Shown here piece after piece: positions 1 through 6,464 of a stretch of DNA of 13,229 nucleotides. Under the pieces are notes generated by a model, which saw nothing but the letters and a program-made list of their open reading frames with translations, ran no database searches and was not told where the DNA came from. Position 1 is the first letter of the stretch. Every line of letters starts with the position of its first letter. Both the position numbers and the translations under genes were made by a program. The DNA is from Heritagella sp051881655 (GTDB lineage: Bacteria; Bacillota; Clostridia; Oscillospirales; Acutalibacteraceae): assembly GCA_051881655.1 (NCBI GenBank), contig JBJEQH010000099.1, positions 1 to 13,229 of the forward strand. Reading direction: 5' to 3'.

Positions 1-623
1 GGCGCGGGCAGATGCTGCCGGTTCAGCTCCTGCGCGATCTCGCCGCTTCCCTTCCCCCAGAAAAACCAGACCGCCATGCCCCGGATGACCGCGGCCTCCG
101 TGGGCACCGGCAGCAGGCGGCCGTTCTCCCCCTTCCGATAGCCGTAGGGCGCACAGGAGCCCATAAACCGCCCGGTCTCCCTCCGGGCGGCCAGCGCCGC
201 GCGCACCTTGCGGGAGATATCGCGGGCGTACAGGTCGTTGATCACCGACTGGAACGGGGCGAAATCATTGGCGCTGGTCTGCACCCCGGTATCAATCCCC
301 TCCCCCAGGGAGAGGAACCGGATTCCCCGGCGGGGAAAGTAGTGGTCCAGATAATAGCCGGTGGCGGTGTAGTCGCGCCCCAGCCGGGACAGGTCCTTGA
401 CCAGCACCACATCCACCTTCCCCTCCTCCACCGCCTGACACAGGGCGGTAAAACCCGGGCGCTGAAACGTCAGTCCGCTGACCCCGTCATCCACAAATTC
501 CCCCGCAAGGGTCCATTTCCGGCACCGGACCTCTTTTTCCAGCAAAACCCGCTGGCTTCGGATGCTCTCGGATTCCTTCTCCCCGTCCTCCCGGGAGAGG
601 CGCAGGTAAATGGCTGCCCGCAT
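1..623 (-). CDS. Large serine recombinase (site-specific integrase), C terminus beyond window
   Basis: Reading down from 623, the visible 207 residues begin MRAAIYLRLSRED, the resolvase/invertase catalytic N terminus, with Ser10 as the predicted nucleophile. The catalytic-domain segments DDGVSG (residues 45-50), KDLSRLGRD (about 76-84) and YARDISRKV (about 131-139) follow. From about residue 150 the 'Recombinase' domain begins (GRFMGSCAPYGYRKG, then a GSGEIAQELN stretch), which marks a large serine recombinase of the TnpX/TndX/SpoIVCA type rather than a small resolvase. Such enzymes join or excise DNA at att sites through a covalent phosphoserine intermediate. The start is supported by a GA-rich Shine-Dalgarno (AGGGGGGAAGAAAG) just upstream. 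The gene starts 48 bases after the stop of a truncated dpaA, in the same direction and with no terminator between, so it sits at the very edge of an inserted element. The family is certain; the kind of element is not visible here. Confidence 0.95.
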   Translation of the reverse strand, partial: MRAAIYLRLSREDGEKESESIRSQRVLLEKEVRCRKWTLAGEFVDDGVSGLTFQRPGFTALCQAVEEGKVDVVLVKDLSRLGRDYTATGYYLDHYFPRRGIRFLSLGEGIDTGVQTSANDFAPFQSVINDLYARDISRKVRAALAARRETGRFMGSCAPYGYRKGENGRLLPVPTEAAVIRGMAVWFFWGKGSGEIAQELNRQHLPA

Positions 624-671
624 CTTTCTTCCCCCCTTCTTTTGGGAAAGATATGCAGGGGGAGCCTGTCC

Positions 672-1385
672 TTATCCCCCACCGGCACCCGCCCCGCCGG
701 GCGCCGATGCCAGTTCGATAAACAGCCCGCCTTCGGAAAAAAGCAGCGCCGTATTCTCATCAAAAATGCGGGCCGGTACCGTATTAAAAAGAAAATCGCA
801 GGTCTCTGCGGGAAAACGGGTACCGGCGGAAAACCCGGCCGCGCGGGCCGCCTGGGCGCTTTCCTCCCGGCGGCACCCGGCAAAAACCCACGGGGTATAG
901 CTTTTCAGCAGCCGGCACAGCTTCTGCCCGATTCTCCCGTATCCGGCCACCACACACCGGCTTTTGATCAGGGACCTTTTGCTGTGAAAAACGGCCAGCG
1001 CCACGGCCCCCTCAGCCGTCAGGGCCGCATTTTCCTGCAAAAAATCCTCCTGTTCTCCGTAATCGAACAGCTGCAGCTTTTCACTTCCCGGCAGAAAACG
1101 GTGCAAAAGCCCGCAGGAACCGGCCCAGACGGGGTGCCCCTGCAGCGACTGACTCAGCTCTTCATCCAGCGGGATTTTCCCCGGCCCGCTTACGGTATGC
1201 CCGTCCCGGGTAACCGGATAGGGCAGAAGAATGGGGCCGCAGCGGCGGGCCAGCTGCCGGGCACAGGCGCAGTCGCTGTCCGGCAGGCCGCAGGTATGCA
1301 CCTCGTATCCCTTCCCGGAAAGGGAGCGTGCCAGCCATGTCATCCGTTCGTCGCCGCCCAGAATTCCGAATCGTTCGATCGCCAA
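672..1385 (-). CDS. dpaA: Dipicolinate synthase subunit A, 3' truncated at an insertion junction
   Basis: DpaA (SpoVFA) with DpaB converts a dihydrodipicolinate-pathway intermediate to dipicolinic acid in the mother cell. The 237-residue product has the family's N-terminal FGILGGDERM (6-15), the NAALTAEGAVALA stretch (119-131), a Rossmann nucleotide-binding VAGYGRIGQKL (146-156), FNTVPARIF (200-208) and ELASAPGG (224-231). Family members are about 290-300 residues and continue after this PGG with a conserved tail containing an APGLPGK-type motif. Here only AGAGGG and a stop follow, and no remnant of the tail is found before the recombinase, so the 3' end is missing rather than frameshifted. 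The start codon is TTG at 1385, chosen because it keeps the nucleotide-binding motif and lies 9 bases after AAAGGA; the first in-frame ATG would remove the glycine motif. dpaB, normally the next gene, is not in the window. The gene may be restored by excision of the element. Confidence 0.88.
   Translation of the reverse strand: MAIERFGILGGDERMTWLARSLSGKGYEVHTCGLPDSDCACARQLARRCGPILLPYPVTRDGHTVSGPGKIPLDEELSQSLQGHPVWAGSCGLLHRFLPGSEKLQLFDYGEQEDFLQENAALTAEGAVALAVFHSKRSLIKSRCVVAGYGRIGQKLCRLLKSYTPWVFAGCRREESAQAARAAGFSAGTRFPAETCDFLFNTVPARIFDENTALLFSEGGLFIELASAPGGAGAGGG
684..705. repeat. Inverted repeat at the dpaA breakpoint, candidate attachment-site half
   Basis: GGCACCCG (684-691) and CGGGCGCC (698-705) are inverted repeats with one mismatch in eight, separated by six bases. 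They cover the codons for the conserved APGG of DpaA, exactly where homology stops. Large serine recombinases cut at imperfectly symmetrical sites, so this may be the attL/attR core region. GC-rich coding sequence makes such repeats by chance, so the assignment is tentative. Confidence 0.35.
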
Positions 1386-1410
1386 ACCCTCCCTTCCTTT
1401 CTCTTACCTT

Positions 1411-1419
1411 TATTGTATG
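1411..1419 (-). promoter_or_regulatory. Sigma-E/sigma-K-type -10 element for dpaA
   Basis: On the minus strand the sequence CATACAATA matches both the mother-cell sigma-E -10 (CATACAnT) and the sigma-K -10 (CATAnnnTA). An AC dinucleotide lies 17 bases upstream, close to the sigma-K arrangement; no good sigma-E -35 is seen. Start of transcription would be near 1404, just before the AAAGGA ribosome binding site at 1395-1400 and the TTG start at 1385. The spoVF operon is sigma-K controlled in Bacillus subtilis, which fits. Confidence 0.6.
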
Positions 1420-1472
1420 GACGGCGCCTGCCCCTTGTGAGAGGGATGGGAAAGAAAAATTTTGCCGCAGCC

Positions 1473-1501
1473 TTTATTTTCCGCCCCTTTGGGCTTATAA
1501 T
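1473..1501 (+). promoter_or_regulatory. Probable sigma-A promoter of murC
   Basis: A perfect TATAAT -10 at 1496-1501 lies 46 bases before the murC start. The hexamer 17 bases upstream (TTTATT, 1473-1478) is a weak -35. Transcription would begin near 1508, ahead of the AAGGAG ribosome binding site at 1532-1537. Confidence 0.55.
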
Positions 1502-1546
1502 AAATAGGATATTATTCCTGAATCGAGAAAAAAGGAGTCTGTTTTT

Positions 1547-2926
1547 ATGGAAAACAAAAACCTTCTGGATACATGCCATCACATTCACTTTGTGGGGATC
1601 GGCGGCAGCGGGATGTGCCCCATCGCCGAAATCCTGTTCCACCGCGGGTATGCCATCAGCGGTTCCGATATGAACGAGGGCGATACCCTGGACCGCATCA
1701 AATCCTACGGCATCCCCGTCTTCATGGGGCACCGCGCCGAGAATATCCAGGGGGCGGATCTGGTGGTATACACCGCCGCTGTGAAAGCCGATAACCCCGA
1801 GCTGGCCGCGGCCCGGGCGGCCGGTATCCCGTGCATCGAGCGCTCAGTGATGCTGGGGCTGCTCAGTGACCGGTACGGGGATTCCATTGCGGTTTCGGGC
1901 ACCCACGGCAAAACCACCACCACCGGCATGATCACCACCCTGTTCCTGCAGGCGGGCAAAGACCCCAGCTGCGTGATCGGCGGAAAGCTGCCGCTGATCG
2001 GCAGCAACGGCCGCGCCGGGAAGAGCGACACCCTGGTGTGCGAAGCCTGTGAGTATGTGGACACGTTCCTGCATTTGCACCCGGCGGTCTCGGTCATTCT
2101 GAATATCGACAACGACCACCTGGATTATTTCGGCACCCTCGAGAATATCATCAAATCCTTCCGCCGGTTTGCAGAGCAGACCAGCCGCCTGCTGGTGATT
2201 AACGGCGATGACGATAACACCCGCAAGGCGGTGGAGGGACTGGACCACGCCGCCGTGATCACCTATGGCTTTGGGGAGGAGAACCGTTTTTCCGCCCGGG
2301 AGATTCAGGATATTCCCGGGGCCCGGGAGCAGTTTGTCATCTATAAGGATGGCCAGCCCCTGTGCCCGGTTTCGCTGTCGGTACCGGGCCGCCACAATAT
2401 CCTCAATGCGCTGGCCGCCGCGGCCGTGGGCGATTTCTTCGGGATCAGCCCGCAGCAGATTCAGGAGGGACTGCACGCCTTTACCGGGGTACACCGCCGG
2501 TTCGAGGTGCTGGGCGAATTTGACGGGGTTACCGTTGCCGATGACTTTGCCCACCACCCCACCGAGCTGACCGCCTCGCTGACGGCGGCCATGCACATGG
2601 GCTTCCGGCAGGTGTGGGCGGTTTTTCAGCCGCACACCTACTCCCGCACCTATCTGCTGCTGGACGATTTTGCCAAGGCGCTGCAGATTCCGGATCATGT
2701 GGTGATGACGGAAATTCTGGCCGTGCGCGAGGAGAACACCTACGGCATTTACACCAAGGACCTGGCCGCCAAAATTCCGGGCAGCTGCTGGTTCCAGAGC
2801 TTCGAGGAGATCGCCGGATATGTGATAGAAAAGGCCCGGCCGGGCGACCTGATCCTGACGCTGGGCGGCGGCGATATCTATAAATGCGCCAACCTGATTG
2901 TGGAAAAATACCGCGCCCGGTCCTGA
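1547..2926 (+). CDS. murC: UDP-N-acetylmuramate--L-alanine ligase
   Basis: MurC joins L-alanine to UDP-N-acetylmuramic acid using ATP, the first amino-acid addition of peptidoglycan precursor synthesis in the cytoplasm. The 459 residues match the family length and show all three Mur-ligase domains: the UDP-binding N terminus HFVGIGGSGM (14-23), the ATP-binding P-loop GTHGKTTT (118-125) with the metal/nucleotide stretch NIDNDHLDY (186-194), and the C-terminal domain with GRHNILNALAA (281-291), DDFAHHPTE (332-340) and FQPHTYSRT (360-368). The HFVGIGGSGM and DDFAHHPTE patterns separate MurC from MurD, MurE and MurF. The ATG start is preceded by AAGGAG with a 9-base gap. The gene is alone, transcribed divergently from dpaA and ended by a clear terminator. 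Nothing looks altered. Confidence 0.97.
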   Translation: MENKNLLDTCHHIHFVGIGGSGMCPIAEILFHRGYAISGSDMNEGDTLDRIKSYGIPVFMGHRAENIQGADLVVYTAAVKADNPELAAARAAGIPCIERSVMLGLLSDRYGDSIAVSGTHGKTTTTGMITTLFLQAGKDPSCVIGGKLPLIGSNGRAGKSDTLVCEACEYVDTFLHLHPAVSVILNIDNDHLDYFGTLENIIKSFRRFAEQTSRLLVINGDDDNTRKAVEGLDHAAVITYGFGEENRFSAREIQDIPGAREQFVIYKDGQPLCPVSLSVPGRHNILNALAAAAVGDFFGISPQQIQEGLHAFTGVHRRFEVLGEFDGVTVADDFAHHPTELTASLTAAMHMGFRQVWAVFQPHTYSRTYLLLDDFAKALQIPDHVVMTEILAVREENTYGIYTKDLAAKIPGSCWFQSFEEIAGYVIEKARPGDLILTLGGGDIYKCANLIVEKYRARS

Positions 2927-2944
2927 CCCTCTGGCTTATCATTC

Positions 2945-2991
2945 AAAACGGCTCCCCATGCAGATTCCGTCTGCACAGGGAGCCGTTTTTT
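2945..2991. terminator. Bidirectional terminator between murC and the VWA gene
   Basis: The arms AAAACGGCTCCC (from 2945) and GGGAGCCGTTTTTT (2978-2991) form a 12-bp stem, with an inner TGCAGA/TCTGCA stem in the loop. The T-run on the plus strand and A-run on the other side let it end both murC and the convergent VWA gene, whose stop codon lies 12 bases away. Confidence 0.9.
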
Positions 2992-3002
2992 CCGGCTGCT
3001 TT

Positions 3003-3671
3003 TCAGCGCATGGGGCGGCGGGAACGGTGATCCCGCCGGATCTCATCGCTCCAGTCGGCCGAAAGGGGGCTGTTTTCGCGCACACAGGTAACCGCCTGCT
3101 CCACCACCTTAAAATTCAGCTGGGTGCCCGCTGCGTCGCAGTGATAGTCCACGGCCCGGTCCTCCCGGATGCCGTAGGAGACGGCGGTGGCCGCCGAGTC
3201 GATATTGGCGCCGAGGAACAGGAACTCCCATCCCTCTGCCTGCTTTTTCTCGATCATGGCGCGCACCTGCGGCTGGGTATAGCGGCGGCTGGCGTTCTCC
3301 ATGCCGTCGGTCATAATCACAAACAGGGTGTGGCCGGGCACATCCTCCCGCCGGATGTAGCGGTGAACCCGCTCGATGTGCCGCACGGCGCCGCCCAGCG
3401 CATCCATCAGCGCGGTGCAGCCGCCCACCTGAAAATCCTCCGGGCGCATAAAGGGAACGGCCGGAAGGGGCAGCCGGTCGTGCAGAACACGGCTCTCCCC
3501 GTTGAACAGAACGGTGGAAACCCACGCATGCCCCGGCTTTTTCTTCTGCTTTTTCAGCAGCGCATTGAAGCCGCCCACGGTGTCCCCCTCCATTCCGGCC
3601 ATCGAACCGCTGCAGTCCAGTACAAAAACAATCTCCGTCTTCTCTTTCAAAAATTCCCGTCTGTTCTCCAT
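3003..3671 (-). CDS. Small von Willebrand factor A (VWA) domain protein
   Basis: The 222-residue product is essentially one VWA domain. It carries a full metal-ion-dependent adhesion site: DCSGS (19-23), Thr86 in GGCTALMDA, and Asp122 in IMTDGMEN, so divalent-metal-mediated ligand binding is likely. There is no signal peptide or membrane segment, so it is predicted to be cytoplasmic, like TerY-type VWA proteins of bacterial stress systems. Residues 160-222 are polar and lack a recognised motif. The ATG at 3671 is chosen because AGGAGG lies 8 bases upstream (3680-3685). The open frame extends further, but that part overlaps the preceding gene and has no ribosome binding site. It lies downstream of the macro-domain gene, with 109 bases between containing a terminator-like hairpin. 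Exact role unknown; a link to ADP-ribose signalling is inferred from the neighbour. Confidence 0.88.
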   Translation of the reverse strand: MENRREFLKEKTEIVFVLDCSGSMAGMEGDTVGGFNALLKKQKKKPGHAWVSTVLFNGESRVLHDRLPLPAVPFMRPEDFQVGGCTALMDALGGAVRHIERVHRYIRREDVPGHTLFVIMTDGMENASRRYTQPQVRAMIEKKQAEGWEFLFLGANIDSAATAVSYGIREDRAVDYHCDAAGTQLNFKVVEQAVTCVRENSPLSADWSDEIRRDHRSRRPMR

Positions 3672-3687
3672 GGTCAAAACCTCCTGC

Positions 3688-3736
3688 AAAAAATGGGATC
3701 GCGGTTTGGGGGCTCTCCCCTCACCGTGATCCCATT
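3688..3736 (-). terminator. Terminator-like hairpin just upstream of the VWA ribosome binding site
   Basis: On the minus strand AATGGGATC (from 3736) pairs with GATCCCATT (ending 3692), extended inward by CGG/CCG and GGGG/CCCC pairs, and is followed by a run of six T (3688-3693). The VWA ribosome binding site begins only a few bases later. It could stop read-through from the macro gene or act as a leader attenuator. A TACAAT (complement of 3734-3739) at its upstream edge could be a -10 for the VWA gene, but no good -35 is seen. Confidence 0.6.
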
Positions 3737-3760
3737 GTACCGGTTTTTCCCGGGCAAAAG

Positions 3761-3777
3761 GTCGCCTGACAGGCGAC
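3761..3777. terminator. 17-bp perfect palindrome after the macro-domain gene
   Basis: GTCGCCTGACAGGCGAC is a perfect palindrome around one central base, 4 bases after the macro-gene stop codon. In RNA it would form a 6-bp GC-rich stem with a five-base loop, followed on the minus strand by CTTTTG. That is a weak intrinsic terminator or a 3'-end-protecting hairpin; a protein-binding site is possible. Confidence 0.45.
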
Positions 3778-3780
3778 ATT

Positions 3781-4806
3781 TTACCGGCCGCCCAGCAGAT
3801 TCTGGTCAAAAGCAAACAGCGTTTCGTTAATTGCGAAAATGTCGTACTCCCGCTGGCGGATGAAATACTCGACGATAATGTCAAACTTGCTGCTGTGGGA
3901 AAGGGCATACCCGGCGCTCTCCAACAGGGCCCGGGTCTCGCGCAGAGAGAGCCGCAGGGAAACCGCAAAGGCCAGCACGGTGGGCTTGCTGGGCTGGTAC
4001 GCCGGATCGCTGCGGATTTTGGAGAACAGCCGCCGGTCGATGTTGGCCCGTTTGTAGCACTGGGAATCGGTCATCCCCTTTTCCCCGATTTTGCGCAGCA
4101 GCATCGCGGAAAAGCCCTCGTCCTGCTGCCGCAGTGCCTCCTCCAGCGTGAGAGGACGCATTTGCGCCGGTGCGGGAGCCTGCGCAGACGCTGCGGGAGC
4201 AAAATCCCGGGCCGGGGCCTGCGGGCGGTCATAATCCTGCGGTTCGGGGCGCCGGCGCCTGTCCTGCGCATGTATCTCCTCGACATAATTCGCGTCGATA
4301 TAGCGGCGGATCTTTTGATACCGCTTTTCGCCGATCTGCACGCTCTCCCGGTCGAACACCACCAGATAAATCTGCATCTCGTGCTGCTGCAAAAACTCTT
4401 CGAAGGCCTGCATGGCCACCTGCAGCGCTTCCTCCCGGGGGTACCCGTAAATCCCCGCCGAGATCAGCGGAAAGGCAATCGACCCGCATTCGTACTGCCG
4501 GGCCAGCGCCAGCGCATGGCGATAACAGGAAAGCAGGCACTCCTTTTCCCCGGCCGTGCCGCCCTGCCAGCGGGGCCCCACGGTGTGGATCACATACCGG
4601 CACGGCAGCCGGTACCCCTTTGTCACCCTGGCCTGCCCCGGGGGACACCCGCCCAGTGTGCGACATTCCTCCAGCAGCTGCGGCCCGGCCGCCCGGTGGA
4701 TGCACCCATCCACCCCGCCGCCGCCCAGCAGGGTGGGGTTGGCGGCATTGACAATGGCATCGGCCGCCACTCTGGTGATATCGTGCCGGATAATCTCGAT
4801 GGGCAT
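3781..4806 (-). CDS. Macro-domain (ADP-ribose binding/hydrolase) protein with extra C-terminal domain
   Basis: Residues 1 to about 165 are a MacroD/YmdB-type macro domain: IVNAANPTLLGGGGVDGCIH (18-37) is the hallmark ADP-ribose loop with the catalytic-region Asn and Asp, and PLISAGIYGYP (113-123) is the second phosphate-binding loop. Such domains remove ADP-ribose from proteins or deacetylate O-acetyl-ADP-ribose. A charged and Pro/Ala-rich linker (about 180-215) leads to a helical C-terminal region (about 222-338) with conserved-looking stretches CYKRANIDRRLFSKIR (250-265) and LLESAGYALSHSSKFD (294-309). I read this region as a helix-turn-helix-like or adaptor domain, an inference without a family name. 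The ATG at 4806 follows a GAGAGGGGG ribosome binding site and a near-consensus sigma-A promoter. The VWA gene lies downstream on the same strand. Cytoplasmic; the substrate is unknown. Confidence 0.92.
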   Translation of the reverse strand: MPIEIIRHDITRVAADAIVNAANPTLLGGGGVDGCIHRAAGPQLLEECRTLGGCPPGQARVTKGYRLPCRYVIHTVGPRWQGGTAGEKECLLSCYRHALALARQYECGSIAFPLISAGIYGYPREEALQVAMQAFEEFLQQHEMQIYLVVFDRESVQIGEKRYQKIRRYIDANYVEEIHAQDRRRRPEPQDYDRPQAPARDFAPAASAQAPAPAQMRPLTLEEALRQQDEGFSAMLLRKIGEKGMTDSQCYKRANIDRRLFSKIRSDPAYQPSKPTVLAFAVSLRLSLRETRALLESAGYALSHSSKFDIIVEYFIRQREYDIFAINETLFAFDQNLLGGR

Positions 4807-4834
4807 AAAGCGTTCCCCCTCTCTTTCCTTTTCG

Positions 4835-4864
4835 ATGATAGCACCGTTTTCCCGCCGCTGTCAA
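4835..4864 (-). promoter_or_regulatory. Sigma-A promoter of the macro-domain gene
   Basis: Minus strand: TTGACA (4859-4864), an 18-base spacer, then TATCAT (4835-4840). The -35 is perfect and the -10 has one mismatch. Transcription would start about 22 bases before the ATG, giving a short leader. Confidence 0.82.
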
Positions 4865-4892
4865 GCGCGGGGAAAAACGCCCCTGCCATCGC

Positions 4893-4932
4893 AAAAATCC
4901 CGCCTCCCCTTTTTCGGGGAAACGGGATTTTT
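4893..4932. terminator. Terminator of the ABC transporter operon
   Basis: AAAAATCCCG (4893-4902) pairs with CGGGATTTTT (4923-4932), with an inner CCCC/GGGG stem. On the minus strand the hairpin begins 5 bases after the ATPase stop codon and ends in five T. It also insulates the macro-domain promoter. Confidence 0.88.
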
Positions 4933-4936
4933 CGGT

Positions 4937-5602
4937 TCAGCTTTCTCCGGGGGCCCGCTCTGCCCCGGGCAGACGGGTCAGGACACCGTGGTCCATCTCG
5001 TACACGGTATCGCACAGCGCGTCGATATCCTCCACATAATGGGAGGACAGAAGGATCGTGGCCCCTTCCTCCCGCAGTTCCTTAAACAGCTCGCGGATTT
5101 CCAGCACACCGTGCTTATCCAGGCCGTTCATCGGCTCGTCCAGCAGCAGCAGCTTCGGCCGCTCCATAATGGCCTGGGCAATCCCCAACCGGTGCCGCAT
5201 TCCCAGCGAATACTTGCGCACCGGCTTTTTATCGTCCGGGTCCAGCCCCACGCGGCGGATCACCTCGCGGATGCGTGATTCGTCCGCGATGCCCCGGATC
5301 TGCGCCAGCAGCTTCAGGTTTTTCAGCCCGCTCATGGTGCCGATAAAACCGGGGTCCTCGATAATGATGCCGGTATCCTGGGGGACAGCGGGCCTGACCC
5401 GCTTTCCCCCGATGAAAATGCTGCCCTCGTCCAGCGCCATAAAGCCGCAGATGCACTTGAACAGCACCGTTTTGCCCGAGCCATTGCGGCCGATAATCCC
5501 GTGGATTTTTCCCTTTTCAAATTCCACCTGCACATGGGAAAGCGCCACATTCTCCTTAAAACGTTTCACGGCATCCTGCACCTGTACCATCATTTCGGCC
5601 AT
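4937..5602 (-). CDS. ABC transporter ATP-binding protein (BcrA-like)
   Basis: The 221-residue product is a single nucleotide-binding domain with Walker A GRNGSGKT (38-45), the signature YSLGMRHR (131-138), Walker B LLLLDEP (151-157) and the switch His188 in LLSSHY. The SLGMR form of the signature and a Glu-Asp-Pro segment (EDPGF, 82-86) at the Q-loop are typical of the BcrA/lantibiotic-immunity branch of type-2 export ATPases. The ATG at 5602 is chosen because AAGGAGAGG lies just upstream and the preceding permease stops one base before it, suggesting coupled translation. An upstream extension of the frame has no ribosome binding site. It is the last gene of the cassette and is followed by a terminator. 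It should drive the two membrane proteins encoded just upstream; the substrate is unknown. Confidence 0.93.
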   Translation of the reverse strand: MAEMMVQVQDAVKRFKENVALSHVQVEFEKGKIHGIIGRNGSGKTVLFKCICGFMALDEGSIFIGGKRVRPAVPQDTGIIIEDPGFIGTMSGLKNLKLLAQIRGIADESRIREVIRRVGLDPDDKKPVRKYSLGMRHRLGIAQAIMERPKLLLLDEPMNGLDKHGVLEIRELFKELREEGATILLSSHYVEDIDALCDTVYEMDHGVLTRLPGAERAPGES

Positions 5603-5603
5603 G

Positions 5604-6464
5604 TCACACCTCTCCTTTCTGCAAAACCAGGTCTTTCCGGCAGCAGGCCCAAACCGACAGCGCCGCCAGCCCCACAATCAAAACCGTCAGAACGAGGATC
5701 GCCTGCTGCACGGTCGGATAACGCCCGCCCTGCAATAAAGGGGGATAAACCCACGCCATCGGGGTCAGCCAGAAAATGCGGCCCCCAAACAGGGATAAGC
5801 CCACATACTGGCAAAAATAGGACAGAAAGCAGAACACCCCGCCGATGGCTACCCCCAGCGACCGCCCGCTGAGAAGGTTAAAGCACAGCACCAGGCAGCC
5901 CATCAGCATACCCGCCAGCCACATAATCAGCATGCTCAGCAGTGTATAGGCCAGGCCCGAATACTGGGTGATCACCTCTTTTACCGGACCGAGAGAACCG
6001 GTATAGGCCGGATTGTACCCACTAAAGGCGATCTGCCACAAAACGCTGCCCCAGCTCCACGAAAAGCTCAGGGAGGGCGACAGGATCAGCAGCATCAGAC
6101 CAAACTGGTACAGCACATACAAAAGCGCCGCCGCCGCGATATAGACAAGCTGCCCCACCATCCAGTTGCGCCGGCCGGTACGGATGACCACAAAGGGGGT
6201 GTGCGTATCGGAAAACGGCGCATTGCAGAACAGCAGCAGCAACAGACAGCTGTTGGTCATCAGCATTGTGGGGGGCCCGTACAGAAAGCCAAACCCCCAC
6301 GGCGTAACCGGTACGCCCAGAGAGAGGGAGTACTGCATCAGCGGTATCCAGCACCACAGCATCTGCACCAGGGTGACCGCTGCCACCACATACAGGCGGG
6401 GGGTCACCCGCCATTTGCGAAAATTCAGCCCTGCACAGGAGAAAACGGTCGCAATTTTACGCAT
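5604..6464 (-). CDS. ABC-2-type membrane protein (second permease)
   Basis: 286 residues with about six hydrophobic stretches: near 24-42, 60-85, 107-128, 180-205, 213-235 and 260-280. A short positive N terminus and the ending RKDLVLQKGEV suggest cytoplasmic ends. The size and layout match the ABC-2/BcrB-type permeases that pair with BcrA-like ATPases. No sequence motif gives a substrate. The ATG at 6464 overlaps the stop of the preceding gene by 8 bases (ATGCGTAA) and is preceded by AGGAGG inside that gene. The stop at 5604 is followed within one base by the ATPase start. Both facts indicate an operon with translational coupling. The previous gene has the same size and topology, so the two probably form a heterodimeric membrane channel. 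Confidence 0.85.
   Translation of the reverse strand: MRKIATVFSCAGLNFRKWRVTPRLYVVAAVTLVQMLWCWIPLMQYSLSLGVPVTPWGFGFLYGPPTMLMTNSCLLLLLFCNAPFSDTHTPFVVIRTGRRNWMVGQLVYIAAAALLYVLYQFGLMLLILSPSLSFSWSWGSVLWQIAFSGYNPAYTGSLGPVKEVITQYSGLAYTLLSMLIMWLAGMLMGCLVLCFNLLSGRSLGVAIGGVFCFLSYFCQYVGLSLFGGRIFWLTPMAWVYPPLLQGGRYPTVQQAILVLTVLIVGLAALSVWACCRKDLVLQKGEV

Noticed and set aside
672..720. dpaA truncation as a simple sequencing frameshift
   Set aside because: No frame downstream on the minus strand contains the conserved DpaA tail; the DNA goes straight into the recombinase ribosome binding site and gene.
12..1673. 553-codon open frame on the plus strand covering the left end
   Set aside because: It is antisense to the recombinase and dpaA, both clear by motif, is proline/glycine-rich as expected of GC-rich antisense frames, and overlaps the murC start.
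1844..2698. 284-codon minus-strand open frame inside murC
   Set aside because: Antisense to an unmistakable murC with all family motifs; no motif or ribosome binding site of its own.
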